Assembly: GCF_008329605.1 (NCBI RefSeq)
Contig: NZ_NPKO01000002.1
Span: 496,001 to 560,000 of the forward strand
DNA: 64,000 bases
Reading direction: 5' to 3'
DNA from: Mycolicibacterium sp. P9-64
Lineage (GTDB): Bacteria > Actinomycetota > Actinomycetes > Mycobacteriales > Mycobacteriaceae
Shown: piece after piece, positions 53,577 to 62,226 of the stretch
Numbering within the stretch: the stretch's first letter is position 1
Layout of the letters: each line of letters begins with the position of its first letter
Program-made: the position numbers and the translations under genes
The notes under the pieces: generated by a model
The model's input: the letters and a program-made list of their open reading frames with translations, nothing else
Told to the model about the DNA's origin: nothing
The model's database searches: none

Positions 53577-53909
53577 ATGCAACCCGGTCAACCGCCCGAC
53601 ATGTCGGCGCTCCTGGCGCAGGCCCAGCAGGTGCAACAGCAGTTGATGGAGGCCCAGGAGTCGCTCGCCAACTCCGAGGTGCACGGCCAGGCCGGCGGGG
53701 GGCTGGTCCAGATCACGATGAAGGGCAGTGGCGAGGTGGTCGGCGTCGCCATCGATCCGAAGGTCGTCGACCCGAGCGACATCGAGACCCTGCAGGACCT
53801 CATCGTCGGCGCCCTCGCCGACGCCTCCAAGCAGGTCACCATCCTCGCGCAGACCAGACTGGGTCCGCTCGCCGGCGGCCTCGGCGGCCTGGGTCTGCCG
53901 GGGCTCTGA
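53577..53909 (+). CDS. YbaB/EbfC nucleoid-associated protein
   Basis: A 110-residue YbaB/EbfC protein: a coiled helix ([19 protein letters not shown]), the core with [20 protein letters not shown] and a C-terminal helix, then a glycine/leucine-rich tail. It binds DNA as a dimer. It lies one base before the start of recR, with which it is co-transcribed in most bacteria. ATG at 53577 follows AAGGGG. Confidence 0.92.
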   Translation: MQPGQPPDMSALLAQAQQVQQQLMEAQESLANSEVHGQAGGGLVQITMKGSGEVVGVAIDPKVVDPSDIETLQDLIVGALADASKQVTILAQTRLGPLAGGLGGLGLPGL

Positions 53910-53910
53910 C

Positions 53911-54522
53911 TTGTTCGAGGGACCGGTCCAGGACCTGATCGATGAACTGGGCAAGCTGCCAGGGATCGGTCCGAAGAGTGCGCAACGCATTGCGTTCCAC
54001 TTGCTGTCGGTCGAGCCGCCGGACATCGACCGACTGACCGCCGTGCTCGGCAAGGTCCGCGACGGCGTGAAGTTCTGCTCGGTGTGCGGCAACGTCTCCG
54101 ACGACGACCGCTGCCGGATCTGCTCGGACTCCCGGCGCGACGCCTCGCTGGTGTGCGTCGTGGAGGAACCGAAGGACGTCCAGGCCGTCGAGCGCACCCG
54201 CGAGTTCCGCGGCCGCTACCACGTGTTGGGCGGCGCGCTCGATCCGTTGTCCGGCATTGGGCCCGACCAGCTGCGCATCCGCGAGCTGCTCACCAGGATC
54301 GGCGAGCGCGTCGACGGTGTCGACGTCGCCGAGGTCATCATCGCCACCGATCCGAACACCGAGGGTGAAGCCACCGCGACGTACCTGATGCGGATGCTCC
54401 GCGACATCCCGGGACTCAGCGTGACGCGCATCGCGTCGGGCCTGCCGATGGGTGGGGATCTGGAGTTCGCCGACGAGCTGACGTTGGGTAGGGCGTTGGT
54501 CGGCCGCCGCGCCATGGCCTGA
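53911..54522 (+). CDS. recR: Recombination protein RecR
   Basis: A 203-residue RecR, the usual mycobacterial length. The helix-hairpin-helix [13 protein letters not shown] (about 15-27), the zinc finger C-x-x-C...C-x-x-C ([16 protein letters not shown]) and the Toprim domain with EPKDVQAVE follow in order. With RecF and RecO it loads RecA at gaps. It begins at a TTG directly after ebfC. Its stop lies within the first unit of a tandem repeat. Confidence 0.94.
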   Translation: MFEGPVQDLIDELGKLPGIGPKSAQRIAFHLLSVEPPDIDRLTAVLGKVRDGVKFCSVCGNVSDDDRCRICSDSRRDASLVCVVEEPKDVQAVERTREFRGRYHVLGGALDPLSGIGPDQLRIRELLTRIGERVDGVDVAEVIIATDPNTEGEATATYLMRMLRDIPGLSVTRIASGLPMGGDLEFADELTLGRALVGRRAMA

Positions 54523-54592
54523 TTCGCGCTGATCGCGCGGTGGCCTGATTCGCGCTGATCGCGCCGTGGCCTGATTCGCGCTGATCGCGCGG
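54515..54592 (+). repeat. Three tandem copies of a 26-base repeat
   Basis: Units at 54515-54540, 54541-54566 and 54567-54592, each beginning TGGCCTGATTCGCGCTGATC and ending GCGCGG or GCGCCG; a partial fourth follows. Only one base differs between units. The first overlaps the last codons and stop of recR. It resembles MIRU/VNTR loci and may vary in copy number between strains. Confidence 0.92.
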
Positions 54593-54610
54593 TGGCTTAG
54601 GGTGGCGCCC

Positions 54611-55009
54611 ATGGCAGACGAAGAGTTCAAGGTCGAGGTCGAACTAGGCAGCGACGAGCACGGCCTGTCGTTCCTGGAGCGGCTGCGGACGCTCGACTTG
54701 GACGACGACGCACGCAAGCGCCTCGGCGCGCGGGTGACCGTGACGCGGGACGGCAACTTCGTTCAGCTGTACACGCATTCATTGGCCGACGCCCAAGAGG
54801 CCGAGACCACGGTGCGTCAGCTGGTGTCCGACGATCACGTGAGCGCCGAGTACACGGTGAGCCGGTGGGATGCCACGGCGGAGGAGTGGGTCGACCCCGC
54901 GAGCGGTGAGGCCGTCGCCGACGAAGCCCCCGAGACGGCTGCGCCGGACCCGAGCTACGTGATCCTCGAGGCGTACAAGCCGGAGTTCCTCCGAGACCTG
55001 GGGCTGTAG
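54611..55009 (+). CDS. Conserved hypothetical acidic protein
   Basis: A 132-residue acidic protein beginning MADEEFKVEVELG. One domain of mixed strands and helices (GLSFLERLRTLDLDDDARKRLG, VTVTRDGNFVQLYTHS) is followed by a C-terminal tail. The repeated ...SADDHVSAEYTVSRW pattern suggests a small alpha/beta fold, but no family can be named. It follows recR on the same strand, separated by the tandem repeat. It is probably cytoplasmic. Confidence 0.7.
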   Translation: MADEEFKVEVELGSDEHGLSFLERLRTLDLDDDARKRLGARVTVTRDGNFVQLYTHSLADAQEAETTVRQLVSDDHVSAEYTVSRWDATAEEWVDPASGEAVADEAPETAAPDPSYVILEAYKPEFLRDLGL

Positions 55010-55104
55010 CGCTCTCTGGCTTTCGCGGGCTCCTCTGCTTCCCGAGATTGATGCCACGCAACAGCGCTCTTGCGCTTTCGTCGACTCAGTTCAATGTCGC
55101 GGAG

Positions 55105-55941
55105 TCACGGTCGCCAGCCGCGGGCTACCAGCGCGTCGCGGACGCTGCGGACGACTTCGTTCGGGCGGTCCTCCTTGATCACGTAGGTGACGTTCCAACC
55201 CATCCACGCGACCTTTCGCTTGACGCGTACGTCCTTGGCGTACACCCTGCGATCGGTCCGGTGATGGTCACCGTCGTACTCTGCGCCGACGAAGTAGTCC
55301 TTCCATCCCAGGTCGAGAACCTTGATCAGCGATTGGCCATCGAAGACGCGGACCTGGCTGGTGGGCTGCGGTAAACCGGCGTCCACGAGCAGCAGTCGCA
55401 ACCAGGTTTCGCGCGGTGACTCGGCGCCCCGATCGACCAGTGGCAGCACATTCCTCAGAGACTTGAGGCCACGAGATCCGGGATACCGCTCGATCAAGGC
55501 CAGGACGTCGGCGTCCTGGTAGGCCGTCGCGCGCTTGAGCGCATCGAGCCGCGCGACGGCGTCGCCCCGGTTCAGCCGTCTGCCCAAGTCGAACGCCGTC
55601 CGCGTCCGCGTCGTCACCGGGATGCCCGCCACCTTGGTGGTCTCGTCGTCGGCGATCGCGTCGTTCCTGACGATCACCCCGGCCGGCGGACGGCCGTTGT
55701 TCCAGATGAGCTCAATGGGCGCGGTGGCGTCGACCCAGCTGGCGCCGTGCAGCGCCGCCGCTGCTGCACCCGCGACGACGGCGCGGCGCTTGGACCACAG
55801 CCATGCCGCCACCGTCCGGTCGCGCAGCGTCGGGTGCCACGGCTTCGGCACGTAGACATCGGGCAGCAGCCGTTGGTGATGGCGCGCCAGTTCGTACCGG
55901 GTGAGGCCCGACTCGCTGCCCACGAAGACTGCCGACCGCAT
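55105..55941 (-). CDS. DUF559-like/AbiEi-like protein
   Basis: A 278-residue protein of a type widespread in mycobacteria. The first part (about 1-110) resembles the AbiEi antitoxin-like winged region (TRYELARHHQRLLPDVYVPK). The C-terminal part contains VGAEYDGDHHRTDRRVYAKD and a following K-R strand, the pattern of the DUF559/very-short-patch-repair-like nuclease fold. It has no AbiEii partner next to it. A solitary housekeeping role is as likely as defence. It is divergent from nothing visible and lies 95 bases from the previous gene, convergently. Confidence 0.7.
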   Translation of the reverse strand: MRSAVFVGSESGLTRYELARHHQRLLPDVYVPKPWHPTLRDRTVAAWLWSKRRAVVAGAAAAALHGASWVDATAPIELIWNNGRPPAGVIVRNDAIADDETTKVAGIPVTTRTRTAFDLGRRLNRGDAVARLDALKRATAYQDADVLALIERYPGSRGLKSLRNVLPLVDRGAESPRETWLRLLLVDAGLPQPTSQVRVFDGQSLIKVLDLGWKDYFVGAEYDGDHHRTDRRVYAKDVRVKRKVAWMGWNVTYVIKEDRPNEVVRSVRDALVARGWRP

Positions 55942-56039
55942 GGCATGAACCTGCCACCCGGGTCGGACATCGCGCGAGATTGAAACGGCGCAACAGACAG
56001 ATGAGAGATCCGTTGCGTCAGTGCAATCTCGCGGAGGAC

Positions 56040-56756
56040 CTACGCCCGACGGGGCGCCGCCAGCCGTTCGCGCCGCAGCTGATCGACCTCGCCCAACTCG
56101 AGCGGAGCAAGGTCACCGACGACGCGCGACAGCAGAAGATCGGCCAGCTGGGGGTTGCGCGCCAGGCATGGACCGTGCAGATAGGTCGCGACGACGCTGC
56201 CCTGCACGGCGCCGTCGAAGCCGTCGCCGTCACGGTTGCCCGCACCGGTGACGACACGCGCCAGCGGTTCCGCCAATGAGCCGAGAACCGTTCCGCCGCG
56301 GTGGTTTTCGAAGCCCGTGAGCCGTTGATCGAGGCCGGGGATCAGCGGCTGCGACACGACCTCGCCGATGGTTCGCTTCGGCTGCGGTGACGTCGTCACG
56401 TCGAGCATCCCGACGCCGTCGACGCGCTCACCCGACGACGTCTCATACCAATGCCCGAGCACCTGGATCGCCGCGCAGATCGCGAGCACGGGTGCTCCAC
56501 GCTCGGCTGCGCGCTGCAGGCCGGGGTACTGGATGAGGTGCTTGGTGGCCAGCCGCTGCGCGTAATCCTCGGCGCCGCCAAGCGTGTACAGGTCCAGCGA
56601 GTCGGGCACCGGGTCGGCCAGTGTGATCTCGACGATCTCGGCGGCGATGTCCCGCAGTCGAAGCCGCTGCCGCAGCACCACCGCGTTGCCGCCGTCGCCG
56701 TAGGTGCCCATGACGTCGGGCAGCACCAGCCCGATCCGGACCGTGGAGTCGGTCAT
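56040..56756 (-). CDS. gatD: Lipid II isoglutaminyl synthase, glutaminase subunit
   Basis: A 238-residue class I glutamine amidotransferase-like protein. The nucleophile is C94 in VLAICAAIQ and the histidine lies in YLHGP near 189. The order GatD after MurT with a 4-base overlap matches the complex that amidates the D-glutamate of lipid II; GatD supplies ammonia. In M. tuberculosis it was named cobQ2 (Rv3713). The ATG at 56756 lies within the murT stop. Confidence 0.9.
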   Translation of the reverse strand: MTDSTVRIGLVLPDVMGTYGDGGNAVVLRQRLRLRDIAAEIVEITLADPVPDSLDLYTLGGAEDYAQRLATKHLIQYPGLQRAAERGAPVLAICAAIQVLGHWYETSSGERVDGVGMLDVTTSPQPKRTIGEVVSQPLIPGLDQRLTGFENHRGGTVLGSLAEPLARVVTGAGNRDGDGFDGAVQGSVVATYLHGPCLARNPQLADLLLSRVVGDLAPLELGEVDQLRRERLAAPRRA

Positions 56757-57973
56757 GCGAGCCGCCGGTTCAGTTGCAGGAACGCGGTGTAGTTCGCGAT
56801 CACCTCGACGTGACCCGGCGGGCACGATGCGATGGCCTTCACGGTGTCGTGTACCAGCGTGTGGTCGACGCCCGCATACCCGAGTCGCACGGCGAGGTCG
56901 GTGCCGCGTTCGCCTGCCGCGACGACCTGGGTGTCGCCGAAGTGCTCGAAGCGCACGTCCCACAGCCACGACAGGTCCTCGCCGTCGGGCACCTGGCCGT
57001 TCACCGAGATCACGACGCCCGCGCCGTGCTTGTCGACCATCGACAGCGCCTCTTGCCAGCCTGCGGGATTCTTGGCGAGCAGCACGCGTGCGGTGTGGTT
57101 CCCGATCCGCACCGTGCGATACCGGCCGGCGACCTCGTCGACCGACGAGACCGCGGCGACGGCCTTCACGGGGTCGGCACCCAGTGCCACGGCGGCCGCG
57201 ATCGCCTGCGCCGCGTTGCCGCGGTTGACGGCGCCGGGCAGTGACAGCGTCATCGGCAGCACCAAACCGTCTGGGCCGTAGACACATCCGTCGTCGAACC
57301 ACCACTGCGGACTGGGCCGCTTGAAATCGGTTCCGGTGGAGTACCAGTCGGCGCCGTCGCGCACGATGATCTCGCCGCTGCGCGGGCAGCTCACCGAGTC
57401 GTTGGCCCAGCTGCCGCCCGCGGCCACCCACACCACGTTGGGGCTGTCGTAGGCGGCTGACGTCATGAGCACGTCGTCGCAGTTGGCCACGACCACGGTG
57501 TCCGGGTGCCCAGCCAGCCCGCCGCGCAGGGTGCGTTCGATGTGGTTGATCTCACCCACCCGGTCGAGCTGATCGCGGGACAGGTTCAACAGGACGACGA
57601 CCGCCGGATCGACGGCGTCGGAGACGTGCGGGACGTGCATCTCGTCGACTTCCAAGGCCGCAAGCCCCGCATGACGGGCATTGGCCAGCGCCGCGATCAG
57701 CCCGGCATCCATGTTGGCGCCCTCGGCGTTGGTGGCGACCGGCCCAATGGTGGCCAGGGCCGCCGCGGTCATCCGGGTGGTCGTCGACTTGCCGTTCGTG
57801 CCGGTCACGACGACCGATCGCTTGCCTTCGCCCAGCTGGCGCAGTAGCGACTTGTCCAGCGTCATCGCGACCAGGCCGCCGATCATTGCGCCCGCGCCGC
57901 GACCGGTGACCCGCGACGCCCAACGCGCCGCAGAACCGGCGCCGAGCGCGACTCGTCCCCGAGTGGTAACCAT
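56753..57973 (-). CDS. murT: Lipid II isoglutaminyl synthase, Mur-ligase subunit
   Basis: A 406-residue Mur-ligase homologue. The P-loop is VTGTNGKSTTTRM (about 56-68), the central domain follows, and DUF1727 makes up the C-terminus. A cysteine-containing segment (SVSCPRSGEIIV) is the insertion of MurT that carries a zinc ribbon. It activates the D-glutamate carboxyl of lipid II for amidation by GatD's ammonia. The ATG at 57973 is preferred over the one 13 codons upstream on conservation. It is divergent from the dnaQ-like gene with 88 bases between. Confidence 0.9.
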   Translation of the reverse strand: MVTTRGRVALGAGSAARWASRVTGRGAGAMIGGLVAMTLDKSLLRQLGEGKRSVVVTGTNGKSTTTRMTAAALATIGPVATNAEGANMDAGLIAALANARHAGLAALEVDEMHVPHVSDAVDPAVVVLLNLSRDQLDRVGEINHIERTLRGGLAGHPDTVVVANCDDVLMTSAAYDSPNVVWVAAGGSWANDSVSCPRSGEIIVRDGADWYSTGTDFKRPSPQWWFDDGCVYGPDGLVLPMTLSLPGAVNRGNAAQAIAAAVALGADPVKAVAAVSSVDEVAGRYRTVRIGNHTARVLLAKNPAGWQEALSMVDKHGAGVVISVNGQVPDGEDLSWLWDVRFEHFGDTQVVAAGERGTDLAVRLGYAGVDHTLVHDTVKAIASCPPGHVEVIANYTAFLQLNRRLA

Positions 57974-58061
57974 TCCCAGCAGTCTAAGTAGGCGAAAGTC
58001 GGGAGGCGACACGCGGCGTTGCCGGTCCAGCGTTGTCAGAGGACCGTGCCATCCTCGAAAT

Positions 58062-59081
58062 GTGAGCGACGCTGATGCTGAATGTCGCGGCCTGGGCGGC
58101 TCCTGGGGCCGGCCGGCGAGTGAGCCCGGCGCGGGCTGGGCCGTCGTCGACGTCGAGACGTCGGGATTTCACCCAGGTCAGGCGCGGGTCGTCAGCGTTG
58201 CTGCGTTGGCACTCGGCGACGACGGCAACGTCGAAGGCACCTTCTCCAGCCTGCTCAATCCAGGCGTCGATCCCGGGCCCACGCACGTGCACGGGCTGAC
58301 CACGGAGATCTTGGCGGGCCAGCCGACGTTCGGCGAGATCGTCGACGAACTCAAGGACGTGCTGCGGGGCCGCACCCTCGTCGCGCACAACGTCGCCTTC
58401 GACTACTCGTTCCTTGCCGCCGAGGCCGAACTGGTCGGCGCCGAGCTGCCCATCGACACCGTGATGTGCACCGTCGAGCTGACCCGGCGACTGCGTCTCG
58501 GTACCGAGAACCTTCGGCTGGAAACCCTTGCCGCGCATTGGGGCATCACGCAGATGCGTCCGCACGACGCGCTCGACGACGCTCTGGTCCTCGCGCAGAT
58601 CCTCAAGCCCGCGCTGGCCGGGGCCCACGACCGGAAGGCCTGGCTGCCGGTGCGCCCCGTGCAGCGGCGCAGCTGGCCCAACGGTCAGATCACCCATGAC
58701 GAACTGCGACCGCTGAAGACCATCGCGGCGCGGCTGCCATGCGCGTATCAGAACCCTGGTCGATTCGTCGCGGGGCGACCTCTGGTGCAGGGCATGTCGG
58801 TGGCGCTCTCCAGCGAGATCGGGCACACCTACGAAGAGCTCATCGAGCGGATCCTGCACGCGGGCATGGCCTACACGGAGTCCGTCGATCAACAGACGTC
58901 GTTGGTGATCTGCGACGAGGCCGAGCCCGACCAGGGCCGTGGTTATCAGGCCAATGAGATGGGCGTCCCGCTGGTTGGCGACGCGGACTTCATGCAGCTG
59001 CTCGAGCGCGTGGTCGGTGGCACGGGGCTCGAGGAGTTCACCGACGCCACCCTCAGCGGCGACCAGTTCGCCCTCTTCTAG
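58062..59081 (+). CDS. DnaQ-like 3'-5' exonuclease with BRCT domain
   Basis: A 339-residue DEDD exonuclease (Rv3711c type). ExoI is WAVVDVETSGF (D and E ligands), ExoII HNVAFDYSF and ExoIII HDALDDA. A C-terminal BRCT-like domain (about 245-330, with VQGMSVALSSEIG) is fused. Mycobacterial replicative proofreading is done by the polymerase's PHP domain, so this enzyme is likely accessory in DNA repair. The GTG at 58062 is the start. Its stop and that of the AraC gene share CTAG. Confidence 0.88.
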   Translation: MSDADAECRGLGGSWGRPASEPGAGWAVVDVETSGFHPGQARVVSVAALALGDDGNVEGTFSSLLNPGVDPGPTHVHGLTTEILAGQPTFGEIVDELKDVLRGRTLVAHNVAFDYSFLAAEAELVGAELPIDTVMCTVELTRRLRLGTENLRLETLAAHWGITQMRPHDALDDALVLAQILKPALAGAHDRKAWLPVRPVQRRSWPNGQITHDELRPLKTIAARLPCAYQNPGRFVAGRPLVQGMSVALSSEIGHTYEELIERILHAGMAYTESVDQQTSLVICDEAEPDQGRGYQANEMGVPLVGDADFMQLLERVVGGTGLEEFTDATLSGDQFALF

Positions 59082-59923
59082 GCGCGCCAGCTCCTCGGCG
59101 AGGCGCCGTGCGTGGTGCGGAACAGTCGCGCGAAGTACCCGGGGTCGGCGATGCCAACGCGGCGGGCGACCTCCGCGATGGGCAGATCGGTGGTGCTGAG
59201 CAATGCGCGCGCATCGGCCATGCGGCGTTCGGTGATCCACTCCTGCACGGTGCGCCCGGTGCGGCGGCGAACGACGGTGGTGAGGTGACCGGGGGTCAGG
59301 CCGAGCTCGCGTGCGACGTCGCTGAGCGATAGTGGCTCGGCGATGCGACGTTCGATCACCGCGAACACGTCGGCGATCAGTGGTTCACCACTGCGCCGTA
59401 GGTCGCCGACCACGTCGTCGGCCATGCGCGCGAGGTCGATCAAGAGCAGGGTCAGGTGTGCGAGCACCGCCTCGCGGTGGCCTTCCCCTCGGTCGACGAG
59501 CTCGGCCTCCATCGATTCGATGGTGTTGTCCCAGAACCTCTTCCGGTGTGATGGCACTACGAGCTGCAGGACTCCTCCGGTATGACCGTGCCGAAACGGG
59601 AACAGAAGCGGATGGTTGCGCCACGTCGGCCACGGGGAGCGCGCGCCGTCGTTGAGGGCGGCAGGATCGAAGAACACGGCGACGCAATCGGTCTGTTCGA
59701 TCGCCCAGATCGGGTCGATCGTTTGGCCGGCCGCGACGACGAGGACCGACCTTGTCGCGGAGAGGTAGACGAGGATCGGAAAGTCGTGGATGTGACGGCC
59801 CTTCTCGGGAAGGCCGCCTGGACCGAACCGGAGCACCGACACCGGCGGTGTCATCGGGTCGGACGGATAGGCGTATATCGGCACGCCATCGCGCTGAGCA
59901 ACCACCCGGACCGCTTGCGTCAT
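59078..59923 (-). CDS. AraC-family transcriptional regulator
   Basis: A 281-residue regulator with an N-terminal cupin-like sensing domain (GRHIHDFPILVYLS) and C-terminal double helix-turn-helix (about 180-280): ELGLTPGHLTTVVRRRTG, and ADPGYFARLFRTTHGASPRSW (in parts), the AraC signature. The ATG at 59923 avoids overlap with the divergent methyltransferase. Its target is probably that methyltransferase, 72 bases away. Its stop overlaps the dnaQ-like gene's stop. Confidence 0.87.
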   Translation of the reverse strand: MTQAVRVVAQRDGVPIYAYPSDPMTPPVSVLRFGPGGLPEKGRHIHDFPILVYLSATRSVLVVAAGQTIDPIWAIEQTDCVAVFFDPAALNDGARSPWPTWRNHPLLFPFRHGHTGGVLQLVVPSHRKRFWDNTIESMEAELVDRGEGHREAVLAHLTLLLIDLARMADDVVGDLRRSGEPLIADVFAVIERRIAEPLSLSDVARELGLTPGHLTTVVRRRTGRTVQEWITERRMADARALLSTTDLPIAEVARRVGIADPGYFARLFRTTHGASPRSWRA

Positions 59924-59995
59924 GACCTGAAGATAGTCCTGGTTTTGCCAAAGATCGCCCAACACCGTTGTCGAGCTGCGACCAATGATGGGGAT

Positions 59996-60631
59996 ATGTC
60001 CAAGGATCATCCACATTCGGAAACCAAGAGCGTGGTCAACCGCCACGATTACATTCCTGCCGCGGGGTTCGACATGTTCCTTCCCGGCTATGACGCGCTC
60101 ACTCGGCTACTCGGCATGCGCCCGGCCTACGACGAGTTCGTCGCGCAGGTCGAGCTCTTCGACGGTGTCCGTGTGCTTGAAATCGGCTGTGGCACAGGCA
60201 ATGTCATGGCTAGGCTGAAGCGCGCTGAACCTGGCGCGCAGTTGACCGGGATGGACCCAGATCCGCGGGCGCTGGCCAGAGCCGGCCGCAAGTTCCGGGG
60301 CGTTGCGGGCGTTCGGTTCGACCGGGGGTACGCGCAGGAAGTGCCATACGCCGACAAATCCTTCGACCGGGTGTTGTCGTCGATGATGCTGCACCACCTC
60401 GACGACGACGTGAAGACGGCTGCGTTGTCAGAAGTGTTCCGGGTGCTGCGACCGGGCGGCAGCATGCACGTCGTCGACATCGTCGGTCACCACGCGGCGT
60501 CGGCACACGACGATTCGGTGATTCCGACGCTGCTGAAGGACCGCGGTTTCGAGGGCGTCGCGGAGCTCGGGTCGCGGCGTCTGCGCTTCGTGGGACCCGT
60601 GCACTTCTACCGCGGCATCCGACCCTTGTAA
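59996..60631 (+). CDS. Class I SAM-dependent methyltransferase
   Basis: A 211-residue methyltransferase. Motif I is VRVLEIGCGTGNVMARL (about 58-74), motif II includes GMDPDPRAL, and FDRVLSSMMLHHL is the post-II helix, as in UbiE/COQ5-like enzymes. It transfers a methyl group from SAM to an unknown small molecule. ATG 59996 has a GGGGAT signal. It is divergent from the AraC regulator, which may control it. It ends 31 bases before the TetR-regulated operon. Confidence 0.85.
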   Translation: MSKDHPHSETKSVVNRHDYIPAAGFDMFLPGYDALTRLLGMRPAYDEFVAQVELFDGVRVLEIGCGTGNVMARLKRAEPGAQLTGMDPDPRALARAGRKFRGVAGVRFDRGYAQEVPYADKSFDRVLSSMMLHHLDDDVKTAALSEVFRVLRPGGSMHVVDIVGHHAASAHDDSVIPTLLKDRGFEGVAELGSRRLRFVGPVHFYRGIRPL

Positions 60632-60632
60632 T

Positions 60633-60648
60633 CACTACATTTGTAGTG
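60633..60648. promoter_or_regulatory. TetR operator, perfect palindrome
   Basis: CACTACA, two bases, TGTAGTG, 15 bases before the membrane-protein start. It is the best operator candidate for the TetR at 61180 in the same operon. Confidence 0.8.
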
Positions 60649-60662
60649 GTACCGTCAGGCTC

Positions 60663-61124
60663 ATGGATACCACTACATCCGTGGTGCAACGAAAGGGTTT
60701 CTGGCAGGTCTATCGCGAGCGCGGGTACTTCTTCCGCGAGATTGCGATGCTGACCATCCTCAGCGGCTTCGCTCTGCACCTCTACCGGGTGATCTTCGGC
60801 GACGAGCTCACGCTGCAATACGCCGTCACGCCGAAGACCGACGTGCTTCTCATGATCCCGATGACCTATGCGGCGATCACCGGGATCCTGACCTACCGCC
60901 GGATGGTGTTCGCCAACCGCGTGCACCAGGTCGCGCTGACGGCATCGCTGGTGTACATCACGGCGAGCGTGCCGCTGCACTTCTACGTCGCGTTCGTGAT
61001 GCAGGACGTCAGCGTCTACGTGCACATGTTCGGCGTGTGGTTCAGCTGGTTGCTGATCTGCCTGGTCTATCCGGCCTTCCTGTTCATGCTGTGGCGCGTG
61101 CGCTACCAGGACGGTGCGAAGTGA
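60663..61124 (+). CDS. Four-helix membrane protein in a TetR operon
   Basis: A 153-residue integral membrane protein with four hydrophobic segments (about 29-45, 60-77, 88-107, 118-143). No family with known function is recognised. Its start overlaps a second operator copy at 60671-60686, so binding of the repressor would cover the initiation region. The tetR gene follows 55 bases downstream on the same strand. The likely role is a small transporter or envelope protein induced by the regulator's ligand. Confidence 0.75.
   Translation: MDTTTSVVQRKGFWQVYRERGYFFREIAMLTILSGFALHLYRVIFGDELTLQYAVTPKTDVLLMIPMTYAAITGILTYRRMVFANRVHQVALTASLVYITASVPLHFYVAFVMQDVSVYVHMFGVWFSWLLICLVYPAFLFMLWRVRYQDGAK
60671..60686. 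promoter_or_regulatory. TetR operator, second copy in the coding region
   Basis: CACTACA, two bases, CGTGGTG: the same palindrome with two mismatches, inside codons 3-8 of the membrane-protein gene, centred 38 bases from the first copy. Confidence 0.6.
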
Positions 61125-61179
61125 CCACGCAGTACCCGGCGTTCCTCGTCACGTTCGCCAAACTGCAATATGGGAACTG

Positions 61180-61797
61180 ATGCCCTCCAACCCCGAACGA
61201 CGAAATCGGATCCTCGACGCCGCGATCGACATCCTGTGCGATGACGGCGTCGGGGGTCTGACGCATCGGCAGGTCGACACCCGCGCAGGCGTCCCCGCAG
61301 GCACCACGTCGAACTACTTCAGGACCCGGCAGGCGCTGATCGAGGCGACCGCGGGCCGCGTGGCGGACCTCCAATGGCAGTACGTCGGAAGGCTGCAGGA
61401 GGGTCTTGGGTCGATGACCCGAGAAACGCTGGCCGCGATGATGACACGGATGGTTACCGACCTCGGCGGGGAGAACGGCCGCCGACAGCTGGCGCGCTTC
61501 GAGTTGTTCAACGAAGGCGTGCGACGTCCTGAGCTTCGGCCCATCCTCTGTGAGATCCAGTCCGCTGCAATTAAATCCGCGGCGTTGATCCTGGAATCGG
61601 CGGGATTGGCGCCAACCGAGGAGCAAGTCGGCGAACTCGCCAGGCTGCTCAACGGTCTGGCTTACAGCAACCTGACCTTCGTCGAGGGCCGGCCGGGTGC
61701 GCAGGATCCGGCCGGCCTCATCGACCGTATGTTGTCGACGGTCCTCGGCTCGGACGCGTGCGCGGCGGTCGCCGGGAAGGATGACAAAACCGACTAG
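61180..61797 (+). CDS. TetR-family regulator
   Basis: A 205-residue TetR with helix-turn-helix at about 8-52 (GVGGLTHRQVDTRAGVPAGTTSNYF; key residues T-H-R-Q-V and G-T-T-S-N-Y-F). It is the second gene of an operon whose promoter bears a perfect palindrome, so it should control itself and the upstream membrane protein. ATG at 61180. The stop codon overlaps that of the convergent SHOCT gene by four bases. Confidence 0.88.
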   Translation: MPSNPERRNRILDAAIDILCDDGVGGLTHRQVDTRAGVPAGTTSNYFRTRQALIEATAGRVADLQWQYVGRLQEGLGSMTRETLAAMMTRMVTDLGGENGRRQLARFELFNEGVRRPELRPILCEIQSAAIKSAALILESAGLAPTEEQVGELARLLNGLAYSNLTFVEGRPGAQDPAGLIDRMLSTVLGSDACAAVAGKDDKTD

Positions 61798-62180
61798 GTC
61801 AGCGCCTTGGCCTTGAGCGAGTCGTACTCGACCTGGTTGATGGTGCCCGCATCAAGCAACTCCTTGGCGTGGGCGATCTCCTCCGCCGGTGAGCGTCCGG
61901 CGGCCTGGCGAATGTAGGCGTCGGCCTGCTTCTTGGCCTCCGCCGCGGCTTCGCGCGATCGCACGGCCATCCCCTGGCCGCGGACGATCAGGTACACGAG
62001 TGCCGTCAGCCACGGGATCAGGAACAGGAAGACGACCCAGACCGCCTTCACGAAGCCCGACGTCTTGTGATCGCGCCAGAACAGGTCCGTGAGGATCTGA
62101 AATAGCACCAACAGGTAGGCGATCCACGCGAAGATGATCAGGAAGTGCCACAGGAAATCCCAAGTCGAGCCCCAGTCCAC
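61794..62180 (-). CDS. SHOCT/PLDc_N-domain membrane protein
   Basis: A 128-residue protein. Two membrane helices (about 8-30 and 43-66) form a PLDc_N-like module, followed by a charged coiled segment and a C-terminal SHOCT domain (EEIAHAKELLDAGTINQVEYDSLKAKAL; key pattern L-L-D-x-G-x-I...E-Y). SHOCT domains occur in membrane proteins where they may bind nucleic acid or partners. It lies between the tetR and leuA and is common in mycobacteria. No function is assigned. Confidence 0.82.
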   Translation of the reverse strand: MDWGSTWDFLWHFLIIFAWIAYLLVLFQILTDLFWRDHKTSGFVKAVWVVFLFLIPWLTALVYLIVRGQGMAVRSREAAAEAKKQADAYIRQAAGRSPAEEIAHAKELLDAGTINQVEYDSLKAKALT

Positions 62181-62226
62181 GTTCGCTCCTCGCCTCGATC
62201 ACCACGCAATTTGCGCAGCCGTCAGT

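Noticed and set aside
55105..55941. AbiE-type toxin-antitoxin system at the DUF559-like gene
   Set aside because: No nucleotidyltransferase toxin (AbiEii) is adjacent, and similar solitary proteins are common in mycobacterial core regions.
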